DNA of 64,000 nt from JBBQFI01 sp038321775 (GTDB lineage: Bacteria; Verrucomicrobiota; Verrucomicrobiia; Chthoniobacterales; UBA10450), in contig JBBQFI010000015.1 in the NCBI GenBank assembly GCA_038321775.1, positions 1-64,000 on the forward strand, read 5' to 3'. Positions 44,686-54,173 of this stretch are shown in pieces. Under the pieces are notes generated by a model, which worked only from the letters and a program-made list of their open reading frames with translations, was not told where the DNA came from and ran no database searches. A program made the translations under genes and the position numbers. Each line of letters begins with the position of its first letter. Position 1 is the first letter of the stretch.

Positions 44686-45780
44686 TTAACCCGGCTTAAG
44701 TAACGACCGATCGATGTCGCTGAGTTTTGTGCAACCACAAAGCAACATCGCTTCATCCAGCTCTCGCCGCAGAATCTCCAAAACATTCGTCGCGCCTTTT
44801 TCTCCTGCGACGCACAAACCCCACAGCACCGGCCGTCCGACCAACACCGCCTGCGCACCGAGCGCAATCGCCTTCAGAACATCACTGCCGCGGCGAATTC
44901 CGCCGTCGACATAAATCTCGCAGCGATCCCCTGCGGCATCGACCACGTGCGGCAACACTTCGCAAGTCGCGGGCGCGGTATCGAGCTGTCGCCCGCCATG
45001 GTTCGACACCACCACAGCTTTCGCGCCATGTTCCGCCGCACGTTGCGCGTCATCACCGCAACACACGCCTTTCACAATCACTGGCAATCGCGTCGACCGG
45101 CATAACCAATCCAAATCATCGAATCCAATATCTTCCTTAAAGTTCGCTCGTACGTAAGCGGCAAGTCCCGAACCTTTCACTTCCGGAAATTTCCCCTTCC
45201 CCAGCGGCGCGAGATTTTCCACCACAATACCATCAGGCAGTCGAAAACTATTTCGCGCATCGCGCTCGCGCGTGCCCAGTCCCGGCGCATCCACGGTCAG
45301 GACGATCGCCTCCGCCCCAGCCGCCTCCGCCCGTCGCACCAACTCGAGTGTGATTCCGCGATCCTTATAAATATAAAGTTGAAACCAGCGCGGACTCGCC
45401 GCCTGCGCAAAGACCGATTCCATCGCGGTATTCGAGAGCGAACTAAGGATGAACAAAGTTCCAGCCGCCTTCGCCGCTCTTGCCGTCTCGATCTCCCCTT
45501 CTCCACCAGCGAGCCTGTGAAATGCGGTCGGCGCAACCACAATGGGCATTGAGATGGATTGGCCGAGAACTGTCGTATCAATCTCGCGTTTCCCTACGCT
45601 TGCGAGCACGCGGTAGTAAAGTTTTAGTCGTTCCCACCCAGCAGTGTTCTCCCGCAAAGTAATTTCATCGAGCGCTCCGCCTTCATAGTAATCGAAAGCT
45701 TCCCGAGGAAGTTTAGCCCGCGCCGCGCACGCATAGTCGGCGACGTTAATGAGCGGGGCGGAATCTACTTGTCGGTCCAT
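44686..45780 (-). CDS. FMN-dependent alpha-hydroxy-acid oxidase
   Basis: A 364-aa TIM-barrel flavoenzyme of the lactate/glycolate oxidase family. Signatures are YYEGGALDEITLREN, PIVVAPTAFHRLA, FQLYIYKDR, VIVKGVCC (Lys), SNHGGRQLD (catalytic His-Gly-Gly-Arg) and VDGGIRRGSDVLKAIALGA. It oxidises an L-2-hydroxy acid to the 2-oxo acid. The start codon immediately follows the stop of the monooxygenase-like gene, so the pair is an operon. Confidence 0.9.
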   Translation of the reverse strand: MDRQVDSAPLINVADYACAARAKLPREAFDYYEGGALDEITLRENTAGWERLKLYYRVLASVGKREIDTTVLGQSISMPIVVAPTAFHRLAGGEGEIETARAAKAAGTLFILSSLSNTAMESVFAQAASPRWFQLYIYKDRGITLELVRRAEAAGAEAIVLTVDAPGLGTRERDARNSFRLPDGIVVENLAPLGKGKFPEVKGSGLAAYVRANFKEDIGFDDLDWLCRSTRLPVIVKGVCCGDDAQRAAEHGAKAVVVSNHGGRQLDTAPATCEVLPHVVDAAGDRCEIYVDGGIRRGSDVLKAIALGAQAVLVGRPVLWGLCVAGEKGATNVLEILRRELDEAMLLCGCTKLSDIDRSLLKPG

Positions 45781-46131
45781 TCAACTTTCACAGAAGAACC
45801 ACGCCGGACTGAGATGCGCGAGCGGTCCTCTTAGTTTTTCTAACTCCGCCGCGGGCCCGTGCAATTCTACTCGGACTAAGTCAGATATCTTGAGTGCTTC
45901 CTTGAGCAGCGTTCCGACATTATCGAGGTGCGCGAGAACTCCATCCGCGTCCGTGTAACCTTCGCGACAAAAGACTTCGTCGCCGTTGATCGTGAATCCG
46001 TAAAAGAGATTCTTCTCTTCGCTGTTCGTTTTCTCGACGAATGCTGGAAGCGCAGCTTTAAAAGCCTCCAATTTTCCGGGATGCACCTTGAAATAGGGAT
46101 GAAGGCTAACGAAATTCGACAAACGTTTCAT
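45781..46131 (-). CDS. Antibiotic biosynthesis monooxygenase-like (ABM) protein
   Basis: 116 aa from ATG 46131. LHPYFKVHPGKLEAFKAALPAFVEKT and FYGFTINGDEVFCREGYTDADGVLAHLDNVG match the dimeric alpha/beta-barrel ABM fold. A cofactor-free oxygenase role is possible but unproven. The open frame begins 13 codons earlier without supporting features. It abuts the hydroxy-acid oxidase gene with no spacing. Confidence 0.75.
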   Translation of the reverse strand: MKRLSNFVSLHPYFKVHPGKLEAFKAALPAFVEKTNSEEKNLFYGFTINGDEVFCREGYTDADGVLAHLDNVGTLLKEALKISDLVRVELHGPAAELEKLRGPLAHLSPAWFFCES

Positions 46132-46249
46132 GATTGGAATTTGCACCTCGACTGTAAATATGTCGAACAACTAGTAGGTGCTTCACTTATTAGCTAAATC
46201 GCAATATGACCGGCCAACCATCAATTTTGAAAAGGCGTTACCTGTAGTG

Positions 46250-47407
46250 TCAGGCAACACTCAGGTCAGTTAGCGCCGAACGAAGTTGTGAAGCTACGAA
46301 TTGCTGCTCCTGATGAGTAAGTTGATCGTAAAGCGGCAGAAGAATACATTCGTCCTGCGCGTGTTCACTCTCGGTGAGCTGTCCTGCTGAGCGCCAGACT
46401 TCTTTTTGATAAGCCGGCTCACGATGTGCGCACATGATTCCGCGGCGCGTGGCGACGCCGCTGTCCCGCATGAACTGCATAACTTTTTTCTGCGGCGCAT
46501 TTGCTGGCAAACGAACACAATAACTTTGCCAATTGCTGCGGGCCCATTCCGGTTCGACAGGCAAACGCAGACCAGGAATATCTCGCAGCAGCATGCCATA
46601 CGCTGATGCCAGCTCCCTACGGCGGCCAATCAGTTCGGGTAGACGTTTCAACTGCTCCCGGCCGATCGCCGCTTGTATGTCTGTCAGGCGATAATTGTAG
46701 CCGATCTCCGGATAAGTTTCATAAATCACCTCAGCGGCGGAGTGACGCACAGTATCCGGAACCGACATACTGTGCTGCCGCCACAAACGGAATTTCGCGT
46801 CCCAATCTTTGCGCCTGGTCGTTAACATTCCGCCGTCGCCAGTGCTCAATAATTTTCGCGGATGAAAAGAAAAACACGCCACATCGCCATGAGGTTTGCC
46901 GATGCGTTCCCATTTTCCGTTCCAAAGAATTTCGCTGCCAATCGCGCACGCTGCGTCCTCGATTAACGGAATGGAGTGCTTCTCAGCGATCGGCGCGATT
47001 TGCGCAAGGTCGCATGGCATCCCAATCTGGTGCACACACAAAATAGCTTTTGTCCGCGGGCTAATAGCAGACTGGATAAGTGCGGGATCAATGTTGAATG
47101 TGTCCCGATTGATGTCCACAAAAACGGGTATCGCCCCGCAATAGCGCACGCTATTCGCCGTCGCGATGTAGGAGTGACTGACGGTAATCACTTCGTCCTC
47201 GGAACCGACTCCGGCGGCGAGCAACGCCAGATGCAACGCCGTCGTGCAATTCGATACGGCACAAGCATGAGGAGCGTTGACACTCGCGGCAAATTCTTGC
47301 TCGAACCCAGCGACCTCGGGTCCCTGGGTAATCCAACCAGAAAGAATAACGCGCCGAGCGGCGTCTACCTCCGGTTCGCCTAGACAAGGTTTGGCAATCG
47401 GAATCAT
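46250..47407 (-). CDS. DegT/DnrJ/EryC1/StrS family aminotransferase
   Basis: A 385-aa PLP-dependent sugar aminotransferase: IPIAKPCLGEPEVDAARRVI start, SNCTTALHLAL (phosphate-binding), EDAACAIGSE, and the PLP lysine in FHPRKLLSTGDGGML. It converts a keto-sugar nucleotide to an amino sugar, as used in O-antigen or capsule. It is the last gene of the polysaccharide operon, 35 bases after the epimerase. Confidence 0.9.
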   Translation of the reverse strand: MIPIAKPCLGEPEVDAARRVILSGWITQGPEVAGFEQEFAASVNAPHACAVSNCTTALHLALLAAGVGSEDEVITVSHSYIATANSVRYCGAIPVFVDINRDTFNIDPALIQSAISPRTKAILCVHQIGMPCDLAQIAPIAEKHSIPLIEDAACAIGSEILWNGKWERIGKPHGDVACFSFHPRKLLSTGDGGMLTTRRKDWDAKFRLWRQHSMSVPDTVRHSAAEVIYETYPEIGYNYRLTDIQAAIGREQLKRLPELIGRRRELASAYGMLLRDIPGLRLPVEPEWARSNWQSYCVRLPANAPQKKVMQFMRDSGVATRRGIMCAHREPAYQKEVWRSAGQLTESEHAQDECILLPLYDQLTHQEQQFVASQLRSALTDLSVA

Positions 47408-47441
47408 AATTTCCTGGGTTAGTTAGGCGACTACTTGAACC

Positions 47442-48512
47442 TCACTGCAAGCCGGGTACCGGAGTTTTCGTCTCGCGCGACCACCATTTCACGAGTTCGC
47501 GCAGGCCGTCCTCAAGAGACACTTCCGCCTTAAAACCGATTTGACGTTCCGCCTCGTTTACATCCGCCAAGCGTCGCCACACTGGGGTCGCCTTTCGTTC
47601 GGGTCCATATTCCGGAGCCAGATGGACACCCATGACGCGGCCGAGCGCGGCGGCCAGTTCAGTCAGGCTAGTCTCTGTGCCGCTGGCGATGTTGAGAACT
47701 TCATCAGTCAAAAAAGAGTTTGCGGCCATCAAGTTCGCGCGCGCAATATCGTCGACATAAACAAAGTCCATCGTTTGACTGCCATCACCAAGGATCAAAC
47801 AAGGTTGCCCTTTCGCCAATCGCTCCATCCACCGAATCATCACTTCCGTATAAGCACCGAATGCGTCCATCCTTGGGCCATAAACGTTGAAGTAACGCAA
47901 CGCGACATAGTTCAATCCGTACATTTCATGGAAGCTGCGCAGCAATCCTTCGTTATACATCTTGGTTGCGCCGTAGATTGTTCTGTTTCCGTAACCGTGG
48001 TGTTTCTCGTTAGTCGGAAACTCTTCGGCCTGTCCATAGATGGATGCCGAAGACGCCGAGACAAATCTTTTTACTTTCGCCGACACAGCTGCTTCAAGGA
48101 CGTTGAAAGTGCCCGTGGCTAAGACATCGTGAGCGAGCCGTGGGTTCTCCGCGCACTGAGTGATGCGAATCGCTGCCTCTTGGAAAACGATATCTATGCC
48201 TTTCATCGCCCGCGCGAGCAGATCGGTGTCACAAATATCGCCTTCAAAAAGCGTCACTCTTCCGCTAGTCATTGCCGATTCGAGATTCTGGCGTCGACCC
48301 CGGGTGAAATTATCAATCACCACAATCTCTTCTATTCCCTCCGCCAACAATCGATCGGCAATGTGAGAGCCAATCAGACCCGCACCACCCGTAATCAATG
48401 CGCGTTTGTGGTTTGTGTAGTTACCGTTTTTTATGAGTATCCGTTTCCTTTTTTGAGTCGTACCCTTCTCGCCAGCGGACAAACTTGGCCGGCACGCCCG
48501 CAACAATGGCAA
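47442..48512 (-). CDS. NAD-dependent nucleotide-sugar epimerase/dehydratase
   Basis: Extended SDR enzyme: TGGAGLIGSHIADRLL (Rossmann, GxxGxxG), DICDTDLL, ASSASIYG, and the catalytic YGATK (Tyr-x3-Lys). It probably makes a 4-keto or epimerised sugar for the aminotransferase downstream. The start is unclear: there is no ATG. The outermost TTG is at 48512, inside the acetyltransferase gene; TTG 48398 would cut the first beta strand. An ATA at 48440 has an AAGGA five bases before it. I report the open frame; the first about 25-35 codons are doubtful. Confidence 0.82.
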   Translation of the reverse strand: MPLLRACRPSLSAGEKGTTQKRKRILIKNGNYTNHKRALITGGAGLIGSHIADRLLAEGIEEIVVIDNFTRGRRQNLESAMTSGRVTLFEGDICDTDLLARAMKGIDIVFQEAAIRITQCAENPRLAHDVLATGTFNVLEAAVSAKVKRFVSASSASIYGQAEEFPTNEKHHGYGNRTIYGATKMYNEGLLRSFHEMYGLNYVALRYFNVYGPRMDAFGAYTEVMIRWMERLAKGQPCLILGDGSQTMDFVYVDDIARANLMAANSFLTDEVLNIASGTETSLTELAAALGRVMGVHLAPEYGPERKATPVWRRLADVNEAERQIGFKAEVSLEDGLRELVKWWSRETKTPVPGLQ

Positions 48513-49140
48513 AAGGTGGAACGTCGGTTGTGACTACCGCTCCGGCTCCAACAATACTTCCTTTGCCCACGGTCACACCAGGCAGGAGCACCGTGCCTGT
48601 TCCGATATCTGCCCAAGCTTGCACGCGAACGGGACGGATTTCGAGATCGGTTTCCATGATCGGTCGATCGATCGGGCTCCCCGTGTGAACCGAACCCAGC
48701 ACTTTAGCGCCCGGCCCCCACCCGACGTGATCTTCCAACGTCAGGTGCCGTGCGTCGAAGTAGGCCTGCGGTCCAATCCAAACGTGATTACCGATTTTCG
48801 TTACTCCGTCGAAGCGCCCTTGAATATATGTCTGAGCGCCGATGAAAACGCCGTTCCCAATCTCAAAGGTTTCCAAATGTTTGAAGCCGACGCCGCTGCC
48901 GATGCGCACTCCGTGACCGAAGCTTCGCGCAACGGCGCGCCAAATAGCGCGACGCATAAGGTTGTCCAACTCGCCATCGGCATTTGCGAAACGTGAATAA
49001 TGTTCGAGAAGGCCCGACGGCGTATAAGTAGTCCGCAGATGTCGGGACAGATCCAACTCGAAGGATGGATCGGGTTTCACCTTCACCTTCCCATGAACTG
49101 AAGCGACGGTTCGCTTCTTCTTTGTGCGCTTGTTGGACAT
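48421..49140 (-). CDS. Left-handed beta-helix O-acetyltransferase
   Basis: 239 aa. A basic N-terminus (KRTKKKR) and a helical region are followed by hexapeptide repeats from about 75: IGSGVGFKHLETFEIGNGVFIG, VTKIGNHVWIGPQ, then ADIGTGTVLLPGVTVGKGSIVGAGAVVTTDVPPFAIVAGVPAKFVR, the standard end of trimeric hexapeptide acyltransferases. It likely O- or N-acetylates a sugar in the polysaccharide built by this operon. Its end overlaps the epimerase frame. Confidence 0.86.
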   Translation of the reverse strand: MSNKRTKKKRTVASVHGKVKVKPDPSFELDLSRHLRTTYTPSGLLEHYSRFANADGELDNLMRRAIWRAVARSFGHGVRIGSGVGFKHLETFEIGNGVFIGAQTYIQGRFDGVTKIGNHVWIGPQAYFDARHLTLEDHVGWGPGAKVLGSVHTGSPIDRPIMETDLEIRPVRVQAWADIGTGTVLLPGVTVGKGSIVGAGAVVTTDVPPFAIVAGVPAKFVRWREGYDSKKETDTHKKR

Positions 49141-49221
49141 GTTTGAAGTAACGGAAATTCAGCCGGCAAATGCAATCATGTAGACCGATTATCGAGCGGA
49201 ATGGATCCGCCGGATTTCGCG

Positions 49222-50364
49222 TCAAGCAATCCTGCTAAAGCTTCTTCGCAAATAATCTCCCGGTTTTCCAAGTGAAAGAAGCAACTTCTTTACCTGCACC
49301 TTTATCAACCAAGAGTCGACGTCAGTAGCCCTACCGTAATATTCCCTGGTCGAAGCAACATTCCCGCGCTCGTGATGCTTCGCGCCCATCTCCGCCAGCA
49401 CCCGCCCGCGAACCCAGTTTCGTTCTCTCTCGCTTGTAGTGTTCCTGCATAGTGATTCTTCGAATTGGGTCATTGTGACTGTCGAAACGCCGGATCGGAA
49501 CTGCTTCGTCATCAAATGGCAGGCATATACATAAACAACCGCGAGCAGACACGTTTTCGATACGTCTCGAAAACCGGCTTCGTCCGCTTTCTCCTTGATC
49601 TTCCAAAGCACCGCAACCTCCGCGTAAAAACAATTCTCCATGTTTTCTTTCGTGACGATACTCGTACTACTCAGGTCGTGCTCTCGATAACAGACCATCG
49701 GCTCTGCGAAATAGCCGATGTCGCCATGAAGAGCGAAAATGCACCACAAATACCAGTCGCCACCCCAAATCAGATCTATCGGCACATCAGCCCACACCGG
49801 ATTGATCGGAAAAAGGCTGATCTTTTCGTAACATTCGCGACGTGCCATCACCGTCGGCGCCAGGATCAGGTTGTAACCGAGCAATGTTTGGAGAAAAACG
49901 CGGCCGCGAATAACGCGATCGCGCTCGCCGTAGGCGGAATAGTCAAGACGTCCGGTTTCTTTTCCGTTAATCACTCCCACGGCGGGACAAAACGTGTAAC
50001 CAATCCGCGGATGCGCATCCATCAGAGCAACGTAGCGCTCTAACACAAAAGGACGCTGCAGGTAGTCATCCGCCGAAATGAGCCAGACATACCGGCCGCG
50101 GCATAAGCTAATTCCCTTATTATAATTTTGCAGTGCACCCAGATTGGGGTCGTTGCGGATGTGCTTCACTCGCGGGTCTTGGAACGAGCGAGCCACTTCT
50201 TCTGTATTATCCGGCGAGCAGTCATCCATGATAAGGACTTCGAAGTCACTGTAAGTCTGACCAAGAATGGAATTCAGACATTCCGGTAGAAGATGGGCTA
50301 GCTTGTAGCAAGGGACAACGAAACTAACGGTTGGATTTGGCATTGGCATTGGTCTGGAACTCAA
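49222..50364 (-). CDS. Family 2 glycosyltransferase
   Basis: 380 aa. GT-A fold: VSFVVPCYKLAHLLPECLNSILGQTY, LIMDDCSPDNTEE, LGALQNYNKGISLCRGRYVWLISADD (the DxD-like ADD). A helical C-terminal half has no transmembrane segment. It transfers a sugar from a nucleotide donor onto the growing oligosaccharide at the inner membrane. Overlaps the flippase stop by four bases. Confidence 0.9.
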   Translation of the reverse strand: MSSRPMPMPNPTVSFVVPCYKLAHLLPECLNSILGQTYSDFEVLIMDDCSPDNTEEVARSFQDPRVKHIRNDPNLGALQNYNKGISLCRGRYVWLISADDYLQRPFVLERYVALMDAHPRIGYTFCPAVGVINGKETGRLDYSAYGERDRVIRGRVFLQTLLGYNLILAPTVMARRECYEKISLFPINPVWADVPIDLIWGGDWYLWCIFALHGDIGYFAEPMVCYREHDLSSTSIVTKENMENCFYAEVAVLWKIKEKADEAGFRDVSKTCLLAVVYVYACHLMTKQFRSGVSTVTMTQFEESLCRNTTSERERNWVRGRVLAEMGAKHHERGNVASTREYYGRATDVDSWLIKVQVKKLLLSLGKPGDYLRRSFSRIA

Positions 50365-52007
50365 GATCTATTTGCGGTAAATCTCAGTCCTAAAGTTCGG
50401 TGAATAACACCCTTCGTCTTAGTGATGGTGGAACGTGCAAATCGTAATCCGAGTAGTAACCGCCGCACGGAGCGCGGTACTCGTTCCCTCGGGACCATAC
50501 GGATGAGTGTTCGGATCGAATAAATACCTGTCACGAAAGCAGCCAGCGTTCCGAGTGCGGTCGCGAGCCAGAAAGGCAGCAGATAGAACCCGCAAAAAAC
50601 TATGCCTATCGCAGGAACAAACAACAACATGCATCGCCGATTTACTGCAGACCAGCGAAAACCACTGAGCCGGTGAACGATAATATAGATCAGAATGCCA
50701 TGCCAGATGTATAGCCCGAAGAAAGCCATCGTGGCGCCCGCCAAACCAAAATAACTCACGAGCAAAAAGGCCAGCCCGACGTGAACGGCCGTCGCAGCAA
50801 CTTCGGTCCAGAAAAAAATGGATTGCACACCCTTTGCTAAAACGATGAACCCCATGGGCCAGGCTATGACACGCAGAGCCATGCCAAAACAGATCCAACG
50901 CAGAGGTTCTACCGCCGGCGCAAACTTCGTCGTATAAAATGCCGCGATGACCAATGGTGCAAAGGTCATGCTCGCCATTACTCCGGGCCCAGCTAATAAC
51001 AGGCTAATTTCCGCCTGCTCGTTTACCAGGCGATTGCACTCCCCATCATCCTTGGCGACAGCAGTCAACCTAGGATAGAAATCGGCCACCATGGCTTGCA
51101 GAATAAAACCTACATATAACCCACCGATAGCCCAGGCAGATTGATATAAGCCCGCAGCTTCAAAGCTGACTTTGCGTAAGACAATAAGTCGTATCGCATA
51201 AGCAGCCCCCATCGTTAGGATGTTACTGGCATTAAATGCGACGCCGAGTTTTAGCAGCGCACCGGTTTCCTGCCTCCATTGCGAGATTGTTACTGGCTGG
51301 GTCTGAATCTGCACCTTCCGGCTGTACCACCACGAGGTGAGGACCGTCATCGCCGCCACACTTATGATCGATGGGACGATACCATTCTCGCCAAAGAAAT
51401 AGACCAGAACAATACTGATAACAGTGCCGAAAATTGCTCCCAACATCCCCATTCTGGCCATGTCGGAAATTCGGCGCATCCCCTGTAGCAGCGCGGCTTG
51501 TCCTCCTGACACCTCGAGAAAAAACACCGCGAGCGATAGCATGGCCACGGCACCGGCGTGTCTGGTGTTACCAAAAGTCAGCTGGGAAATTTGTTTCGAA
51601 AATGTAACGAGCAAAATGGCCCCAAGTGCACCAATCACGACCGCGGTCCGCCGCAACACGATCGCGGTCCGTCCAATTCGGCCGGCATCTTCCGAACCTA
51701 CAGCTTCAGCAATTTGCCGTACTCCGCTGCTATTGATGCCCATGCTCGCAAGACTTTGCGCAAAACTGAGAACCAAGCTGTATAATCCCATCAAGCCGAA
51801 TCCCGCTGGACCAAGCAACAGCGCCATTGCCTTCGTCCGAATAACCCCTACTCCGATGTTCAATACCGACGAGCCGCCAATCATGGCCGAAGACTTTAGT
51901 ATTTGGACGTAGGTATTTTTGCCGGTTGCAGGAGCAGGGGTTGCTGCGGAAGGCTCAAGCTCCGTCGCACCAACGGCGGGCTGGATGTCAGAGCGAGTCG
52001 GTGGCAT
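50361..52007 (-). CDS. Wzx-like polysaccharide flippase
   Basis: 548 aa with about 14 hydrophobic helices (MOP/PST superfamily). MIGGSSVLNIGVGVIRTKAMALLLGPAGFGLMGLY at the N-terminus is typical of O-antigen translocases. A disordered Ala/Pro N-tail (1-32) precedes it and a basic C-tail follows. It moves lipid-linked oligosaccharide across the inner membrane. First gene of the operon running down to 46250. Confidence 0.9.
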   Translation of the reverse strand: MPPTRSDIQPAVGATELEPSAATPAPATGKNTYVQILKSSAMIGGSSVLNIGVGVIRTKAMALLLGPAGFGLMGLYSLVLSFAQSLASMGINSSGVRQIAEAVGSEDAGRIGRTAIVLRRTAVVIGALGAILLVTFSKQISQLTFGNTRHAGAVAMLSLAVFFLEVSGGQAALLQGMRRISDMARMGMLGAIFGTVISIVLVYFFGENGIVPSIISVAAMTVLTSWWYSRKVQIQTQPVTISQWRQETGALLKLGVAFNASNILTMGAAYAIRLIVLRKVSFEAAGLYQSAWAIGGLYVGFILQAMVADFYPRLTAVAKDDGECNRLVNEQAEISLLLAGPGVMASMTFAPLVIAAFYTTKFAPAVEPLRWICFGMALRVIAWPMGFIVLAKGVQSIFFWTEVAATAVHVGLAFLLVSYFGLAGATMAFFGLYIWHGILIYIIVHRLSGFRWSAVNRRCMLLFVPAIGIVFCGFYLLPFWLATALGTLAAFVTGIYSIRTLIRMVPRERVPRSVRRLLLGLRFARSTITKTKGVIHRTLGLRFTANRS

Positions 52008-52019
52008 CTGTCACCTCGC

Positions 52020-52312
52020 GGCGAGGTGGGCCATTTGAACCGATCTTTGTGCTCGATGAAACACATTTCTTTCAGGGATCCGAGGCGGCCAGTCATTAAT
52101 CCCTGCAAAAAATGACGCCAATCGGACATCGCGAAGGACGATGTTCCACCCGAAAATGCCTGCATGCTTCCAGTTTGTCACACGTGGATCGAAAGAATTT
52201 TGCGAAATCTTAGGGCGAGCATGATAACAGGAACGCGACCGGCTTGATGCTTCCTGTCGGGTTCAGTGTTTCAGATTTTGTTAAAGCCAACATGAGGATA
52301 TTTAGGGAAAAA
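52020..52312. other. Divergent intergenic region
   Basis: About 290 bases between the flippase start and the deacetylase-like gene. No gene is seen. A TTCAGTGTTTCAG unit of the intergenic repeat family lies at 52262-52274. Confidence 0.45.
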
Positions 52313-54142
52313 ATGAAAACGATCGCTCCATTGGCGGTCGCATTGCTTATTGGGGCAAGCAGTATCCATGCATTAGGCATCGCAAAAGCTCCGATCCTGG
52401 TGCTGGAGAATCTCGCGGAATTTGGCGCTTATACCGAAGAAATCCTTCGAGCGGAAGGCTTCAATGAATTTCAAGTGGAGTCGCCTTCAGCTTCTGACTT
52501 AACCGTCAATTACCTGAATCGCTTTGATGTCGTGATTTTGACTGAAACAAAACTGAATTCCGCTCAGCGAGACTTGTTCAGCAACTACGTTCATGACGGC
52601 GGCAACCTGATCGCATTTCGCCCCGACAAAGAACTTGCTCCTGTATTCGGAATTTATCCCAGTGATCCCAAGATTTCAGATGGTTATGTGAAAATTGGAC
52701 AAGAGAACGAGATCGGGAAAGGCCTTGTAGCCGACACGCTCCAGTTTCACGGCGAAGCCGATCAGTATGACCTAAAAGGCGCTAACGTTATCGCCGAATT
52801 ATATAGCAATGCTACCAAATCTACAGGTAAGCCAGCTGTCGTTAGCTACGAATTCGGCAAAGGACATGCCGTTGCGTTTACCTACAACCTGCCCAAAAGC
52901 ATTGTCCTCACTCGCCAGGGAAATTACCGATACGCCGGCTTGGAGAAAGATGGCATCAATGGAATTAGAGCCGCCGATATGTTCACGGATGGCTGGGTCG
53001 ATCCGCTCAAGAATGCTCTCAATCAAGCAGACGAGCAGATGCGGTTGTTGTCCCACGCCGTTGAAAGCTTGAGTTCATTCAAGAAACCGCTGCCACGCCT
53101 CTGGTATTTTCCCGGCCTTAGCAAAAGTCTGATCCTCTTAACCGCCGATGGAGAAGACTCATCTGAAGCAGACTTCGACGCTCAATTCAAGGACATCAAA
53201 TCCAAGGGCGCAAGAATGACGCTTTACTTGAAGAGCCCTTACATCTCTGCGCAGAAAGTAAAAAAATGGATTGCGAATGGGTTCGAGATATCAGGTCACA
53301 TCGATGACACGCCCGATGCTACCAATCCCACTTATGACGTGATGAACGCCAAGGTAAAGTGGACGGTTAACGCGTTAAAGGAAAGATACGGCGAGGAAAT
53401 GCACACGGTGCGCAATCACTGGATTGTTTGGTCCGGAACGGACGCCGACGGCAAACAGGATTTCACAGCTCAGGCCGCGATTGAATCGAAATATGGAATC
53501 CAACTCGACTGCAATCTCTACCACTTCGACCAGGACTCTAAGCAGGGACATTTCCTCGGACCGATCGGCAACTTCACCGGCAGCGGCTTACCGATGAAGT
53601 TCATCAATGCGCAAGGGAAAGTGCTCGATATCTATGAATCGCTTACGCAGCTTCCGGACGAGCAATGGCTCAAGGGAAATCTCTTTCGCAATTTCAAAAC
53701 CCTGTTGGACCGAAGCCTCGATCAAGAAGGTTATACCTTCATCAATATAAATCTTCACACCGACAGATGGAAGGACTGGTCGCGAGCAGAAGGTCTGCTG
53801 CTTATGGATTATGCCAATCTACGGAAGATCCCGATGTGGACGGCCAGGCGGACGCTAAGGTTTCTCCAAAGACGGGACGTTGCTGAATTTGTCGAGACTA
53901 ACTGGTCCAACAACCAACTCTCCTTTCAATTGCATGTTCCGATAGCTGGCGTGGGATTAACTTGTATGATTCCAAAACTATTCGGTAGCAGAACAATAAC
54001 GGAAGTTTCCCTAAATGGAGAAAGCCAGCCTTACACAGTGCAGTCCATCAAAGGCTCGGACTACGCTCTGGTCGAAACTTTTTCCGGAAATAACCAATTT
54101 GTGGTGATGTATGCCGAGCGCGGCACGGAATCGAAACGATAA
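52313..54142 (+). CDS. Exported protein with GATase-like and polysaccharide-deacetylase-like domains
   Basis: 610 aa from ATG 52313, which has AGGGA five bases upstream. A signal peptide (TIAPLAVALLIGASSIHA) is followed by a class-I-glutamine-amidotransferase-like domain (about 25-220; VVILTETKLNSAQRDLFSNYVHDGGNLIAFRPD). A central domain (about 290-500) reads like a NodB-type deacetylase barrel (LILLTADGEDSSEADF, GFEISGHIDD, TVRNHWIVWSG). A C-terminal beta domain completes it. The canonical metal triad is only partly recognisable. It stands divergent from the polysaccharide operon and may trim its product. Confidence 0.68.
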   Translation: MKTIAPLAVALLIGASSIHALGIAKAPILVLENLAEFGAYTEEILRAEGFNEFQVESPSASDLTVNYLNRFDVVILTETKLNSAQRDLFSNYVHDGGNLIAFRPDKELAPVFGIYPSDPKISDGYVKIGQENEIGKGLVADTLQFHGEADQYDLKGANVIAELYSNATKSTGKPAVVSYEFGKGHAVAFTYNLPKSIVLTRQGNYRYAGLEKDGINGIRAADMFTDGWVDPLKNALNQADEQMRLLSHAVESLSSFKKPLPRLWYFPGLSKSLILLTADGEDSSEADFDAQFKDIKSKGARMTLYLKSPYISAQKVKKWIANGFEISGHIDDTPDATNPTYDVMNAKVKWTVNALKERYGEEMHTVRNHWIVWSGTDADGKQDFTAQAAIESKYGIQLDCNLYHFDQDSKQGHFLGPIGNFTGSGLPMKFINAQGKVLDIYESLTQLPDEQWLKGNLFRNFKTLLDRSLDQEGYTFININLHTDRWKDWSRAEGLLLMDYANLRKIPMWTARRTLRFLQRRDVAEFVETNWSNNQLSFQLHVPIAGVGLTCMIPKLFGSRTITEVSLNGESQPYTVQSIKGSDYALVETFSGNNQFVVMYAERGTESKR

Positions 54143-54173
54143 AGCTGCGGAAGCTCGTCTCCGTCCGCTGATG

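Noticed and set aside
49465..50043. Plus-strand 192-codon frame inside the GT2 gene
   Set aside because: Antisense shadow of a well-supported glycosyltransferase.
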